This document shows positions 40,794 through 49,664 of a DNA stretch of 64,000 bases, piece by piece. The DNA is taken from assembly GCA_017477245.1 (NCBI GenBank), contig JAFUWY010000012.1, forward strand, positions 36,347 to 100,346, in the 5' to 3' direction. Position 1 is the stretch's first letter. Every line of letters starts with the position of its first letter. The DNA is from Bacteroidales bacterium. GTDB lineage: Bacteria; Bacteroidota; Bacteroidia; Bacteroidales; UBA932. The position numbers were made by a program, and so were the translations under genes. The notes under the pieces were generated by a model that did no database searches, was not told the DNA's origin, and saw only the letters and a program-made list of their open reading frames with translations.

Positions 40794-43091
40794 ATGAAAA
40801 GTTACCTGAAGTTCCTGTCCCGCAACAAGCTGTACGCCGCCATCCAGGCGCTGGGACTCGTCGTGAGCCTGGCGTTCGTGATCGTCATTGCCTGCTACAC
40901 CTGGCAGCAACTCGCCATCACCCGGGATGCACCCGACCACAAGCGCATCTATGCGCTTACGGGCGGCGGCGAATACCTGTCCGCCTGGCCCGGAGAACTG
41001 GCGGCCGTACAGGACCGGATTCCGGATATCGAGGCAGCGGCCCGGATCAATTCCCGGGCCACTTCCGTCGTTTTCAACGGTCTTCGGGTTCCCGGGAATC
41101 CTGGAGTCCTGGAAGTCGATCCGGAGTTTTTCGGTTTTCTGCCCCAGACCTTCGTTTCCGGGAATGCGGAGGTCTTGCGCGACCGGAGCCAGGTCCTTCT
41201 GGGAGAGAGCTTTGCGCGGCGGATCTCACCGGATGGAGATCCGGTCGGGAAGTCCATCGTCATCCGGCAGGATACCTGCGTGATCGGCGGGATCATCCGC
41301 ACGCCGGAGCGCTCCCTGCTGCGGGAAAGCGATATCTACCGCCTGTTTTCCGAGCCGGATGCCCGCTCCGCGACGGAGTTCATCATCCCGTTGGACCTGA
41401 TCCTGGTCCGATTGCGGCAAGGAGCTGATCATCAGTCGGTTAGGACGCTTGTCGATACGGTGGTGACCCGGGAATTCGCCGACATGTACAAGGTCAACAA
41501 GCCTCAGCGCCGGATGACCGTCCCGTTCCGGGAGCTGTATTTCCAGAAGGGAGAAAATGTCCTGAAGAGGGGAAACGAAACGCTGATCTATGTCCTGCTT
41601 GCGGTCGGGATCCTCCTGTTGCTCTCGGCCCTGTTCAATTATATCAACCTGAGCGTGGCCCTGGCGGGCAAACGGGCCAAGGAGATGGCCATCCGCGCCA
41701 CCCTCGGTGAGTCGCGGGACAGGATCCGCGGCAGGTACATTCTGGAATCCGTGCTGTTCGTAGCGGCCTGCCTCGTGCTTGCCCTGGGGCTGGCCAAGGC
41801 GCTGGAGCCGGTATTCAACCGTTTCCTGGCCGGCGATGTCGGCCTGGAAGTCTCCTTCTCGCTCCCGTATCTGGCGGCCTATGTCCTGATGGCGGTGCTG
41901 CTGGGCGTGGTCTCCGGATTGATACCCGCCTGGATGACCGCCCGCTACCATCCGGTGGCCGTCATCAAGGGCGAACAGCGCCGGCAGACCAAGACCCTCT
42001 TCTCCAAGGTCTTCATCGTCATCCAGAACGTCATCACCGTCGCCTTGATCTCCCTGGCACTGGTGATGGAACTCCAATACCGCCACCTGATGGACATGCC
42101 GCTGGGAGCGGATGTAGAGGGCCTCTACTTCATCTCCAGCGGGACGGTGGGCAAAGATGCGCTGGCCGCGAAACCCTATGTCGATGCGATCGGCCAGAGC
42201 GAAGGATTCCCTGGCCAGGGCCACATGGCTTTCACCAGCACCATCGACGGACAACGTGTCTATGTGGGCGTGCTGCAATGCGACGAGACGGCTTTCGACC
42301 TGTTCGGGTTCGAGATCGTACAGGATTTCAACGCTCCGCGCGGGGAGGCAGTCTGGTTCACCGAATCCGCCGCCCGGCTCTATGCCCTGGATGCGCAGGA
42401 GCCCAAGCTCCCGGAGGTGTTCAATATGCTGGTGGGCGAGTATCCCGTCGGCGGGATCATCAAGGACTATGCGGTCAAGGGACCTGCCGAGGTGGAAGGA
42501 AACCAGGTCGGACTCGTGGCGGTCGATAAACTGGTAGGCCATGCCTCGGTGGTCGTGCGGCTGAACCGCCTGGATGCAGAGGTCCGCGCCGAACTCAAGG
42601 AGATCGGCCGGCAGGAAAGCCTCCGCCTGACCGGGGAGGAAGAATATGCAAGTCAGTACGGATACATCCCGGAACTCATCGAACAAGGGATGGAGCAGAC
42701 ACGCAACCTGGTGAGCCTGATCGAGCTGTTCATGCTGCTCTCGACGCTGGTCTCCCTGCTCGGACTGGTCGCCATGAGCGCCTACTATGCCGGCATGCAG
42801 ACCCGGGACATTGCCGTGCGCAAGGTCTTTGGCGGGACGGTCTCCTCGGAGACGCGGCGTTCTGTCCGGGAATACCTGGTCCTGGTGGCCATCGCCATCC
42901 TGATCGGCGTGCCGGTCGCCGTCTTCCTCGCCGAGCGCTACCTCCGGCAGTTCTGGTACCGGATCGATGGGTATGGCTGGGTGTTCGTCGTGGCGGCCCT
43001 CATCGCCCTGCTGATCTCTTTCCTGGCCGTGCTCTGGCAGACGCTGCGCGCCGCCCGGACCAATCCGGCGACGGAGCTGAAAAAAGAATAG
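40794..43091 (+). CDS. FtsX/MacB-type ABC permease, copy 2
   Basis: 765 residues, a paralogue of the preceding permease. The first 40 residues (MKSYLKFLSRNKLYAAIQAL...) and the last 25 are nearly the same, while the periplasmic domains have diverged strongly. Topology is the same: TM1 then MacB-like domain, TMs at about 270-300 (YVLLAVGILLLLSALFNYIN), 320-390, 415, and a final FtsX group. Coupling motifs are KEMAIRATLGESRDRIRG and DIAVRKVFGGTVSSETRR. The gap to copy 1 is 4 bp. The operon ends at the hairpin 43189-43224. Confidence 0.9.
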   Translation: MKSYLKFLSRNKLYAAIQALGLVVSLAFVIVIACYTWQQLAITRDAPDHKRIYALTGGGEYLSAWPGELAAVQDRIPDIEAAARINSRATSVVFNGLRVPGNPGVLEVDPEFFGFLPQTFVSGNAEVLRDRSQVLLGESFARRISPDGDPVGKSIVIRQDTCVIGGIIRTPERSLLRESDIYRLFSEPDARSATEFIIPLDLILVRLRQGADHQSVRTLVDTVVTREFADMYKVNKPQRRMTVPFRELYFQKGENVLKRGNETLIYVLLAVGILLLLSALFNYINLSVALAGKRAKEMAIRATLGESRDRIRGRYILESVLFVAACLVLALGLAKALEPVFNRFLAGDVGLEVSFSLPYLAAYVLMAVLLGVVSGLIPAWMTARYHPVAVIKGEQRRQTKTLFSKVFIVIQNVITVALISLALVMELQYRHLMDMPLGADVEGLYFISSGTVGKDALAAKPYVDAIGQSEGFPGQGHMAFTSTIDGQRVYVGVLQCDETAFDLFGFEIVQDFNAPRGEAVWFTESAARLYALDAQEPKLPEVFNMLVGEYPVGGIIKDYAVKGPAEVEGNQVGLVAVDKLVGHASVVVRLNRLDAEVRAELKEIGRQESLRLTGEEEYASQYGYIPELIEQGMEQTRNLVSLIELFMLLSTLVSLLGLVAMSAYYAGMQTRDIAVRKVFGGTVSSETRRSVREYLVLVAIAILIGVPVAVFLAERYLRQFWYRIDGYGWVFVVAALIALLISFLAVLWQTLRAARTNPATELKKE

Positions 43092-43188
43092 AGATGCCTG
43101 CCAGGTTCATCAGGAGAAGAAACTATTTCCGTTTTTGCCGGCCTGGTGATGGAAGAAATAACACTTCCATTCAGTTTCAATGAGTTAT

Positions 43189-43224
43189 AAATTAACCTTC
43201 GGAGATTTAGCCGAAGGTTAATTT
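43189..43224 (+). terminator. hairpin after the ABC operon
   Basis: AAATTAACCTTCGG / 8-nt loop / CCGAAGGTTAATTT, a perfect 14-bp stem ending in ATTTG. Being symmetrical and A/T-flanked, it could end transcription. Confidence 0.7.
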
Positions 43225-43269
43225 GTAAGAGGCTGATAATCAATAAGGGCTGTTGTCCAGCCTTTTTTG

Positions 43270-43277
43270 TATCTTTG
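43270..43277 (+). promoter_or_regulatory. TAnnTTTG promoter for the esterase gene
   Basis: TATCTTTG, 16 nt before ATG 43294. Confidence 0.6.
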
Positions 43278-43293
43278 CGGAAACCTTTCAACG

Positions 43294-44223
43294 ATGCTGT
43301 CCCTGATGTGTGCCCTGGTGTCCCTGCTTGCCGTCCTGCCGTATACGACTCCGGAATATGAAGTCGAGGTGGAACGGGACGTCGTCTATGCGCAGGCGGA
43401 GGGTTACTGGACCCACGCGCCGGTGGGGGAGAAGGGGACGGTGCGGCGGCTCCTGCCGGAGCTGCGCCGCACCCGTACGCTCGACCTGGACCTGGACATC
43501 TACCTGCCGGCGGCCGACAGCTCGGCGAGCCGGCCGCTGCTGCTGATGATGCACGGCGGGTCCTTCTTCATCGGCCACAAGGAGGAGAAGGGCCAGGCGG
43601 GCTGGTGCGAATACTTCGCCTCGCTGGGCTACGTGGCCGTTTCGATCAATTACCGCCTGGGCTTCCAGCCCACGAAAAAGGACTTCGCCGCCGCCGAGAA
43701 ACGGGCGCTGGCCGACGCCGATGCGGCGCTGGACTACCTGCTCTCCCGCGGCGACCTGCGCATCGATCCGGAGCGGATCTTCGCCGCCGGCACGAGCGCC
43801 GGGGCGATGCTGGCCCTCGGCCTGGCGTTCCGCCCGGAGGCCGGACCTGCAGGCCCGCGCCCGCACATCCGGGCCGTGGGCAATTTCTGGGGATCCGTGC
43901 ATGACCTGCAGGTCTTGGAGAGCTCCGACACCGCTATCCTCTCCTTCCAGTCGCCGGACGATCCGGTCATGCCCTACGGCCGGGGCTATCCCTTCCGGAC
44001 TTCGAAAAAGGGTCTCCAGCCGCCCTCCCAGTGGTTCTCGGAAGAGATGTACGGCACCTGCGCCGTGCATGAACGGGCCCTCGAACTGGGCCTGCGCGCC
44101 GAGCACCACGCCTGCGCGGAGCCACGCCATCGCCTGCACATTGGCGACGACGGGGAATACACGGAGCGTTTCTACGAGATCCGCGACCGGATGGCGGTCT
44201 TCTTCGCCGAATCCCTACAGTAG
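43294..44223 (+). CDS. alpha/beta hydrolase, carboxylesterase/HSL-like
   Basis: 309 residues from ATG 43294 (a TTG at 43267 lies upstream of and within the promoter box). A short hydrophobic N-terminus (MLSLMCALVSLLAVLP) suggests export. The oxyanion-hole motif is LLMMHGGSFF and the nucleophile elbow is FAAGTSAGAMLAL. Acid and His are likely in SFQSPDDPVMPYG and HHACAEPRHRLHIG. The strand-order and YVAVSINYRLGFQPT loop are typical of esterases that act on small acyl esters or acetylated sugars. It is convergent with the beta-barrel gene, overlapping by 9 bp. Confidence 0.85.
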   Translation: MLSLMCALVSLLAVLPYTTPEYEVEVERDVVYAQAEGYWTHAPVGEKGTVRRLLPELRRTRTLDLDLDIYLPAADSSASRPLLLMMHGGSFFIGHKEEKGQAGWCEYFASLGYVAVSINYRLGFQPTKKDFAAAEKRALADADAALDYLLSRGDLRIDPERIFAAGTSAGAMLALGLAFRPEAGPAGPRPHIRAVGNFWGSVHDLQVLESSDTAILSFQSPDDPVMPYGRGYPFRTSKKGLQPPSQWFSEEMYGTCAVHERALELGLRAEHHACAEPRHRLHIGDDGEYTERFYEIRDRMAVFFAESLQ

Positions 44224-44991
44224 GAATCCCAGCCCGAACTGCAGGGAGAAGTGCCAGCGGATGTCCTTCGTCCGCTCGAGCGGACGCGGGTAGGTGGGAA
44301 GGTACTGCGCGGTGTAGTCCCGGTAATTGTTGATCAGGCTATAGTGGACCATCGGGGAGAGACGGAGGTTGAAGCGCCAGATCCGGTAGGTCAGCGCCAC
44401 GCCGGCATCGGCCGTCAGCGAGAAGCTGTGCGGCTTCTGCATGCCGGACTCCTCCCAGCCGCCTTCGCCGCCGTAGTTGCTCCGGTAGATGCTTTCCGCG
44501 CCCGGGATCCAGCCCGGCGTCAGCCCGGCATAGAATTCGGCCCGGCTGAAAAGGTTCAGCAGGAATGCCCCGAATCCGGCACGCGCGAGGGAGCCCCCGT
44601 CACCGTAGGCGCCGAAAGGCAACCGCCCGTCCCGGACCGTCGACCCGGCGGCGTTCAGCCCCCGGTCCACCCGGGCGCGCCCCTCTGTGGAGCCCGTGCG
44701 CCAGACCAGCGCGACCGGCACGCCGAATGTGTTTTCAAAACCCTGATAATCAGGCGAGAAAACAATTCCGCTACGGACGCCCAGCCCGCTCCGCCAAAAG
44801 TGGCGGTAGTCCAGTTGGAGGGCCAGGTCGGAGCCGGTCGTATAGCCGCTCACGCCCCGCTGCATCGGGGTCAGCAGACCGATATTGAATGAAATCTCGT
44901 CGCGGCTTTCCGCGGGATCGAAGGCTTCTTGTGCAGACAGGGGAAGTGCCACACAGAGAAGTATGGCTGCTATAAAGAAAACGCGTCTCAT
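44215..44991 (-). CDS. outer-membrane beta-barrel protein of unknown cargo
   Basis: 258 residues with signal peptide MRRVFFIAAILLCVALPLSAQ. Alternating strands are evident (EISFNIGLLTP, LALQLDYRHFW, LGVRSGIVFSP, FSLTADAGVALTYRIW, FNLRLSPMVHYSLI). The chain ends WHFSLQFGLGFLL, a BAM-type C-terminal strand. It is probably an 8-10 stranded barrel of the porin-like family common in Bacteroidota. No partner gene suggests a function; it is convergent with the esterase. Confidence 0.75.
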   Translation of the reverse strand: MRRVFFIAAILLCVALPLSAQEAFDPAESRDEISFNIGLLTPMQRGVSGYTTGSDLALQLDYRHFWRSGLGVRSGIVFSPDYQGFENTFGVPVALVWRTGSTEGRARVDRGLNAAGSTVRDGRLPFGAYGDGGSLARAGFGAFLLNLFSRAEFYAGLTPGWIPGAESIYRSNYGGEGGWEESGMQKPHSFSLTADAGVALTYRIWRFNLRLSPMVHYSLINNYRDYTAQYLPTYPRPLERTKDIRWHFSLQFGLGFLL

Positions 44992-45051
44992 CTCATTTAC
45001 TTTGAAAATAGATGCGACGGGAAGCTGGAATGCTGCAAGGAAAGCGCCGGG

Positions 45052-45384
45052 TCAGGCTTTGTCCGGTTCGACCTTCTCGGCTTCGTAGCCGAGTTTGCGG
45101 ATGGCTGCCGCGAGCAGCTCTTCGTTGGTGCGGGCCGGGTCGTAGGTGATGGTGACCAGATTCTCGTCCAGGCTGACCTTGAGGTCTTTGACCCCCCGGA
45201 TGAAGGAGATATTCTCGGTGACTTTCTTGACGCAGTTGTCGCAGTGCATCGTGGTCTTGAAGGTGACGGTCTTCGTCTCTTTCTTGTCCGGAGCGGAGCG
45301 GGTCACGGAAGTCTCTGCCGGGATCGCGGCGGATGCCGCGGGAGCAGCCAGGAGAAGTGAAAGAAGAATAAACAAAGATTTCAT
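45052..45384 (-). CDS. periplasmic HMA (heavy-metal-associated) domain protein
   Basis: 110 residues. Signal peptide MKSLFILLSLLLAAPAASA. One HMA domain of about 70 residues contains the metal loop MHCDNCVKKV (M-x-C-x-x-C), followed by the conserved VTITYDPARTNEELLAAAIRKLGY. It follows the TonB-receptor remnant by 12 bp. That is a standard Bacteroidota pair, where a metal-uptake receptor is linked to an HMA chaperone, probably for copper or a similar soft metal. With the receptor broken, its role may now be independent. Confidence 0.88.
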   Translation of the reverse strand: MKSLFILLSLLLAAPAASAAIPAETSVTRSAPDKKETKTVTFKTTMHCDNCVKKVTENISFIRGVKDLKVSLDENLVTITYDPARTNEELLAAAIRKLGYEAEKVEPDKA

Positions 45385-45396
45385 ATAATCAGTCTG

Positions 45397-45920
45397 TTAG
45401 TATGTCTTCCAGATGGTTACGCGGATGCCTGCGTTGATCTTGAGGCCCATGATCGGGCCCCAGACGGCGCTGGCGTCGAAGCCGGGCGGGACACCACGGA
45501 AGGGGATCCCTTGGCAATCTGGATGCTCTCCAGCCAGGGGCCCGGTATATAGGAGAGCCCGAAAGGGGCCGCCAGGCCATGCAGGATGGGGCGGCTCTCG
45601 TCGAGCATCTGGGTATAGATGCCGGACAGGCCGAGCAGGCGGATCTGACGCGCGCCCGTGGCGGCATCGGCATAGCCGACCGTCACGGCGGCGGAGTTCT
45701 CGAAACTTTCCGCCAGATTGCAGCAGGCCATCTTCATCAGGCCCGCTGAATTGATGATTTCCGTGCGGAGATCCTGCCCGCGGGAGAGGGTCCCCCCGGA
45801 ATGATAGGCCGTCACCACGCTTGTCGCGAGCGTGTCCACACGCTCCTCCGACTGGGCCTGGCAGACCGCAGCGGAAAGGGCCAGCAGGGCCATGACCGAG
45901 AGTGGGCGGAACTTATTCAT
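45397..45920 (-). pseudogene. TonB-dependent receptor remnant with large internal deletion
   Basis: ATG 45920 starts a signal peptide (MALLALSAAVCQAQ) and an intact plug domain: AYHSGGTLSRGQDLRTEIIN, SFENSAAVTVGYADAATGA, QIRLLGLSGIYTQMLDESRP, LESIQIAKGSPSVV. Directly after SPSVV the frame changes, and only the last strand of a receptor barrel remains (VWGPIMGLKINAGIRVTIW, stop at 45397). Roughly 500 residues of barrel are missing. It could be a true deletion or an assembly collapse. A near-leaderless promoter precedes it and the HMA gene follows. Confidence 0.8.
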
Positions 45921-45927
45921 ACCGGGA

Positions 45928-45935
45928 CAAATATA
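45928..45935 (-). promoter_or_regulatory. TAnnTTTG promoter for the receptor/HMA pair
   Basis: TATATTTG on the minus strand, 7 nt before ATG 45920. Confidence 0.6.
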
Positions 45936-45952
45936 CAATTTTTTCGCTGATA

Positions 45953-46684
45953 CTATCTGGCGTGCAGGCCGCATTCCCGCTTGTCGGGATCTTCCCACCA
46001 CCACCGGCCAGCCCGGACGTCCTCGCCAGGCCGGACCGCACGGGTGCAGGGTTGGCAGCCGATGCTCGGAAACCCCTGGTCGTGCAATTTGTTGTAGGGG
46101 ATGGCATTCGCGCGCACGTAGTCTTTGACATCCTGCTCGGACCAGAGCAGCAGGGGATTGAGTTTCAATACGTCGTCGTCCGCATCGTACTCGACCATCT
46201 GCATGTGTGCGCGCGTGACGCTTTGGCTGCGGCGCAGTCCCGTGATCCACACGTCTACGCCATCCAGGGCCCTTTTCAGGGGCTCGATCTTGCGGATACC
46301 GCAGCACAGGTGGCGCAACTCGATGCTGTCATAGAAGAGGTTGATGCCGTGCTCACGCACCATCTCCTGGACCTTCTGGAAATCCGGAAAGAAGACTTCG
46401 ATCCGGATCCCGTAGGCCATCTCCGTACGGTCGATCAACTCATAAGTCTCCGGGAACTGTCTTCCCGTGTCCAGGGTAAACACCCGGGTGTCCTCCTTGT
46501 CCGCCGCGACCATCAGCTGCGTGACGGTCTGGTCTTCCAGGCTCAGGCTGGAGGACAGGGCGGCCCGGCGCCCGAAAGTGCCGAGAGCCCAGCGGATGGC
46601 CGCCTGCGTGCCTTCCTCGCGCCCGAGCGCGAGCAGCTCCGCGTTCTTTGCCGCGGCGAGTGCGATCTTTTCTTCTTGGGTCAT
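45953..46684 (-). CDS. cysH: adenylyl-sulfate (APS) reductase, Fe-S type CysH
   Basis: 243 residues from ATG 46684. It has the PP-loop-like core SSSLSLEDQTVTQL, VFTLDTGRQFPETYEL and RHLCCGIRKIEPL. A second Cys pair is GCQPCTRAV, and the catalytic end is ECGLHAR. The CC...CxxC set binds a [4Fe-4S] cluster and marks enzymes that reduce APS directly, rather than PAPS-specific CysH. No APS kinase lies nearby, in agreement. It yields sulfite for cysteine synthesis. It follows cysN with a 1-bp gap, last gene of the operon. Confidence 0.93.
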   Translation of the reverse strand: MTQEEKIALAAAKNAELLALGREEGTQAAIRWALGTFGRRAALSSSLSLEDQTVTQLMVAADKEDTRVFTLDTGRQFPETYELIDRTEMAYGIRIEVFFPDFQKVQEMVREHGINLFYDSIELRHLCCGIRKIEPLKRALDGVDVWITGLRRSQSVTRAHMQMVEYDADDDVLKLNPLLLWSEQDVKDYVRANAIPYNKLHDQGFPSIGCQPCTRAVRPGEDVRAGRWWWEDPDKRECGLHAR

Positions 46685-46685
46685 A

Positions 46686-47963
46686 TCAGTATTCTCCTGC
46701 AATCATGCCTGCGCCAACGGTGTCGTTGGACGCGTCGATAAAGATGAGCGAACCCATCGTGCGGCTCTCCCGGTAGGGATCCCAGACCAGCGGGGAGGCT
46801 GTCTTGAGGTGTACGCGGGCGATGTCGTTCATCGTCAGCTGTTCAACGTCATAGAGACGCTCCTGGGTGTTGATGTCGACTTTGTATTCGATCTCCTTGA
46901 CAATGCCGACCACTTCCTGGGTGGCATGGCGGACGGTGTAGCGCTTGCCGCACACGAGCGGACTGTTGCGCAGCCAGCACACGTCCACGGCGAAGTCCTG
47001 TCCCACGCCGGGCTGATTGCCCTCCTTTGAGACAATCACGTCACCCCGGCTGATATCGATGTCGTCCGTGAGCGTGACGCAGACGGACTGGTCCGCCACG
47101 GCGCTCTCCAGCGTCTTGTCGCCCAGGTAGATATCCTTGACTGTGGATACCATCTCCGACGGATAGACCTTGACCTGGTCCCCGGGCCGCAAGGCTCCCT
47201 CCGCGATCAGCCCGGCATAGCCCCGGAAATCCGGGAACCGGTCCGAGATCGGCCGGATGACGTACTGCACGGGCAGGCGCAGCCGGTCTGCCGCCTCTTC
47301 TGGCAGCGCGACCGTCTCCAGGAACTCCAACAACGCCGGCCCGCCGTACCAGGGCGTCCGCTGCGAACGCGTGACGACGTTGTCTCCCTCCTTGGCGCAG
47401 AGGGGGATGAAGGTCACGTGGCGGAACTGCAGGCCGAAGCGGGCGAGCAGGGTGCCGTAGTCCGAGCAGATCTGTTTATAGACGGTCTCGGAGAAGTCCA
47501 CCAGGTCCATCTTGTTGATGGCGACGACGACTTCCGGGATGGCCAGGAGCGAAGCGACGTAGCTGTGGCGGGCGGTTTGCTCCATCAGGCCATGGCGTGC
47601 GTCCACGAGGATCACGGCCAGGTCCGCCGTGCTCGCGCCCGTGACCATGTTGCGCGTGTACTGGATGTGGCCGGGTGTGTCTGCGATGATGAACTTGCGC
47701 CGGGGCGTGGCGAAGTAGCGGTAGGCCACGTCGATGGTGATGCCCTGCTCGCGTTCGGCCCGCAGGCCGTCAGTCAGCAGGGCCAGGTTGACCTCTTCGT
47801 TCCCGCGGCTCCGGGAGGCCTCTTCGACCGCTTCCAGCTGGTCTTCGAAAATGGATTTGGAGTCATAGAGCAGCCGCCCGATGAGCGTGCTCTTGCCGTC
47901 GTCCACGCTGCCCGCCGTCGTGAAGCGGAGCAGCTGCATATCGAGATATCCTTTGTTCTGCAT
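46686..47963 (-). CDS. cysN: sulfate adenylyltransferase GTPase subunit
   Basis: 425 residues, EF-Tu-like GTPase. G1 AGSVDDGKSTLIGRLLYDS, G2/switch region EREQGITIDVAYRYF, G3 DTPGHIQYTRNMVTGAS, G4 VAINKMDLVDF. Beta-barrel domains follow to the C-terminus. There is no fused CysC kinase domain, so the product is APS only. It forms ATP sulfurylase with CysD, GTP hydrolysis driving APS formation. The stop of cysD lies 3 bp upstream. Confidence 0.95.
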   Translation of the reverse strand: MQNKGYLDMQLLRFTTAGSVDDGKSTLIGRLLYDSKSIFEDQLEAVEEASRSRGNEEVNLALLTDGLRAEREQGITIDVAYRYFATPRRKFIIADTPGHIQYTRNMVTGASTADLAVILVDARHGLMEQTARHSYVASLLAIPEVVVAINKMDLVDFSETVYKQICSDYGTLLARFGLQFRHVTFIPLCAKEGDNVVTRSQRTPWYGGPALLEFLETVALPEEAADRLRLPVQYVIRPISDRFPDFRGYAGLIAEGALRPGDQVKVYPSEMVSTVKDIYLGDKTLESAVADQSVCVTLTDDIDISRGDVIVSKEGNQPGVGQDFAVDVCWLRNSPLVCGKRYTVRHATQEVVGIVKEIEYKVDINTQERLYDVEQLTMNDIARVHLKTASPLVWDPYRESRTMGSLIFIDASNDTVGAGMIAGEY

Positions 47964-47966
47964 AGA

Positions 47967-48872
47967 TTAAAAATAGCCTTGTTTCTTGCGGTCTTCCATC
48001 GCGGTTTCGGAGCGCTTGTCGTCTGCACGGCCGCCGCGCTCGGTCACGCGGGACGCCGCAATCTCGTCGATGATGTCCTCCAGCGCATGGGCATGGGAGC
48101 GGGTAAGCCCGGTGCAGGTCACGTCGCCGATGGTCCGGCAGCGCACCTCCAGTTCCACGACTTCTTCCTCCGGCCTGCGGGGGATGAAAGGTGGATCGGC
48201 GGCCAGCCACTGTCCGTCCCGTTGGAAGCACCGGCGCCTGTGGGTATAGTAGAGCGAAGGCAGTTCGATGCCTTGCTGGTAGATGTACTGCCAGACGTCC
48301 ATTTCGGTCCAGTTGCTGATCGGGAAGGCGCGGAAGTGCTCGCCGATATCCTTCTTGGCGTTGTAGATGTTCCAGAGTTCGGGGCGCTGGTTCTTGGGGT
48401 TCCACTGCCCGAATTCGTCGCGGTGCGAGAAGATGCGCTCCTTGGCGCGCGCCTTCTCCTCGTCGCGGCGGGCCCCGCCGCACGCGCAGTCGAACTTGTG
48501 CGCAGCGAGGGTGTCCAGCAGGGTGACGGTCTGCAGTTTGTTGCGGGAGGCGTTGTAGCCCGTCTCCTCGCGCACCTTGCCTTCGTCGATGGACTGCTGC
48601 ACATAGCCGACCACCAGGTCGGCGCCGAGCTTCTCCACGAGCGCGTCGCGATAGGTCAGGGTCTCCGGGAAATTGTGCCCGGTGTCAATGTGGACCAGCG
48701 GGAAGGGGAGGCGTGCGGGATAGAAGGCTTTCCAGGCCAGGTAAGTCAGTACGATGGAGTCCTTGCCGCCCGAGAAGAGGATACAGGGTTTCTCGAACTG
48801 GGCGGCCACTTCCCGCAGGATATGGATAGACTCCGCCTCTAGCTCTTTGAGATGGGTAAGATGATGACTCAT
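47967..48872 (-). CDS. cysD: sulfate adenylyltransferase catalytic subunit
   Basis: 301 residues. The PP-loop is CILFSGGKDSIVLTYLAWKA; further CysD signatures are VHIDTGHNFPETLTYRD, CACGGARRDEEKARAKERI and FPISNWTEMDVWQYI. Length is normal. It makes APS from ATP and sulfate, with CysN. It lies 9 bp after the PstB-like gene in the same direction, linking sulfate activation to the transporter. Confidence 0.95.
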   Translation of the reverse strand: MSHHLTHLKELEAESIHILREVAAQFEKPCILFSGGKDSIVLTYLAWKAFYPARLPFPLVHIDTGHNFPETLTYRDALVEKLGADLVVGYVQQSIDEGKVREETGYNASRNKLQTVTLLDTLAAHKFDCACGGARRDEEKARAKERIFSHRDEFGQWNPKNQRPELWNIYNAKKDIGEHFRAFPISNWTEMDVWQYIYQQGIELPSLYYTHRRRCFQRDGQWLAADPPFIPRRPEEEVVELEVRCRTIGDVTCTGLTRSHAHALEDIIDEIAASRVTERGGRADDKRSETAMEDRKKQGYF

Positions 48873-48881
48873 GGTTTGTTG

Positions 48882-49658
48882 CTAACTGATGGTTCCGGAC
48901 AGATAGTTGCGGGTCAGCTCTTCGCGCGGATGCTGGAAGACCTGTGCGGCGTCGCCGCTCTCGACGACTTCTCCCAGGTAGAGGAACACGGCATTGTCCG
49001 CGATGCGCCGCGCCTGCCGCAGGGTGTGTGTGACCATGATGATGGTGTATTTCTCCTTGAGGCGCACGAACAGATCCTCGACCGTCTTGCTGGACACGGG
49101 ATCGAGCGCGCTCGTGGCCTCGTCTGCCAGGATGAACTCCGGCTCCACGGCCAGGCTCCGCGCCAGGCAGAGCCGCTGCTGCTGGCCGATGGACAGCTTC
49201 TGGGCCGACTTGTTCAGCCTGTCCTTGACTTCATCCCAGAGCCCCACTTCCGTTAGGTAGCGTTCGACCGTCTCGGCCATCTCGGCCTTGCGGCGATGCA
49301 TGCCGTGGATGCGGCATCCGTAGGCGACGTTGTCGAAGATGGACATGGGCAGCGGGCAGGGCCGTTGGGGGACGAGCCCCACGCGACGCCGGAGTTCGAT
49401 CAGTTCGGCGTCACGGGCCTGGACGATGTCCTGCCCGCCGATCAGGATCCGGCCTGATATCCGGAAATTGTCGATATTCTCCGTCAGGCGGTTCAGCGAG
49501 CGCAGGAGCGTGCTTTTGCCACAGCCGGACGGCCCCACGATGCAGGTGATACGATGGGCCGGGAAGGTGACATCCACGTGCTTGAGGATGTGATCGCCTT
49601 CGATGTGCACGTCGAGGCCTTGGACGACCAATGCGTTGGTTGGATTTGTTTCTTGCAT
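48882..49658 (-). CDS. PstB-like oxyanion ABC transporter ATPase
   Basis: 258 residues. Walker A VGPSGCGKSTLLRSLNRL with the PstB-type LNRLTENIDNFRISGRI, signature LSIGQQQRLCLARSLA, Walker B FILADEATSALDP, H-loop MVTHTLRQA. By family it is the phosphate-transporter ATPase. Its operon (Rrf2 regulator, cysDNH) suggests that the cargo here is sulfate or a related anion instead; this is inference. Gaps of 6 and 9 bp join it to the permease and to cysD. Confidence 0.88.
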   Translation of the reverse strand: MQETNPTNALVVQGLDVHIEGDHILKHVDVTFPAHRITCIVGPSGCGKSTLLRSLNRLTENIDNFRISGRILIGGQDIVQARDAELIELRRRVGLVPQRPCPLPMSIFDNVAYGCRIHGMHRRKAEMAETVERYLTEVGLWDEVKDRLNKSAQKLSIGQQQRLCLARSLAVEPEFILADEATSALDPVSSKTVEDLFVRLKEKYTIIMVTHTLRQARRIADNAVFLYLGEVVESGDAAQVFQHPREELTRNYLSGTIS

Positions 49659-49664
49659 AATCGG

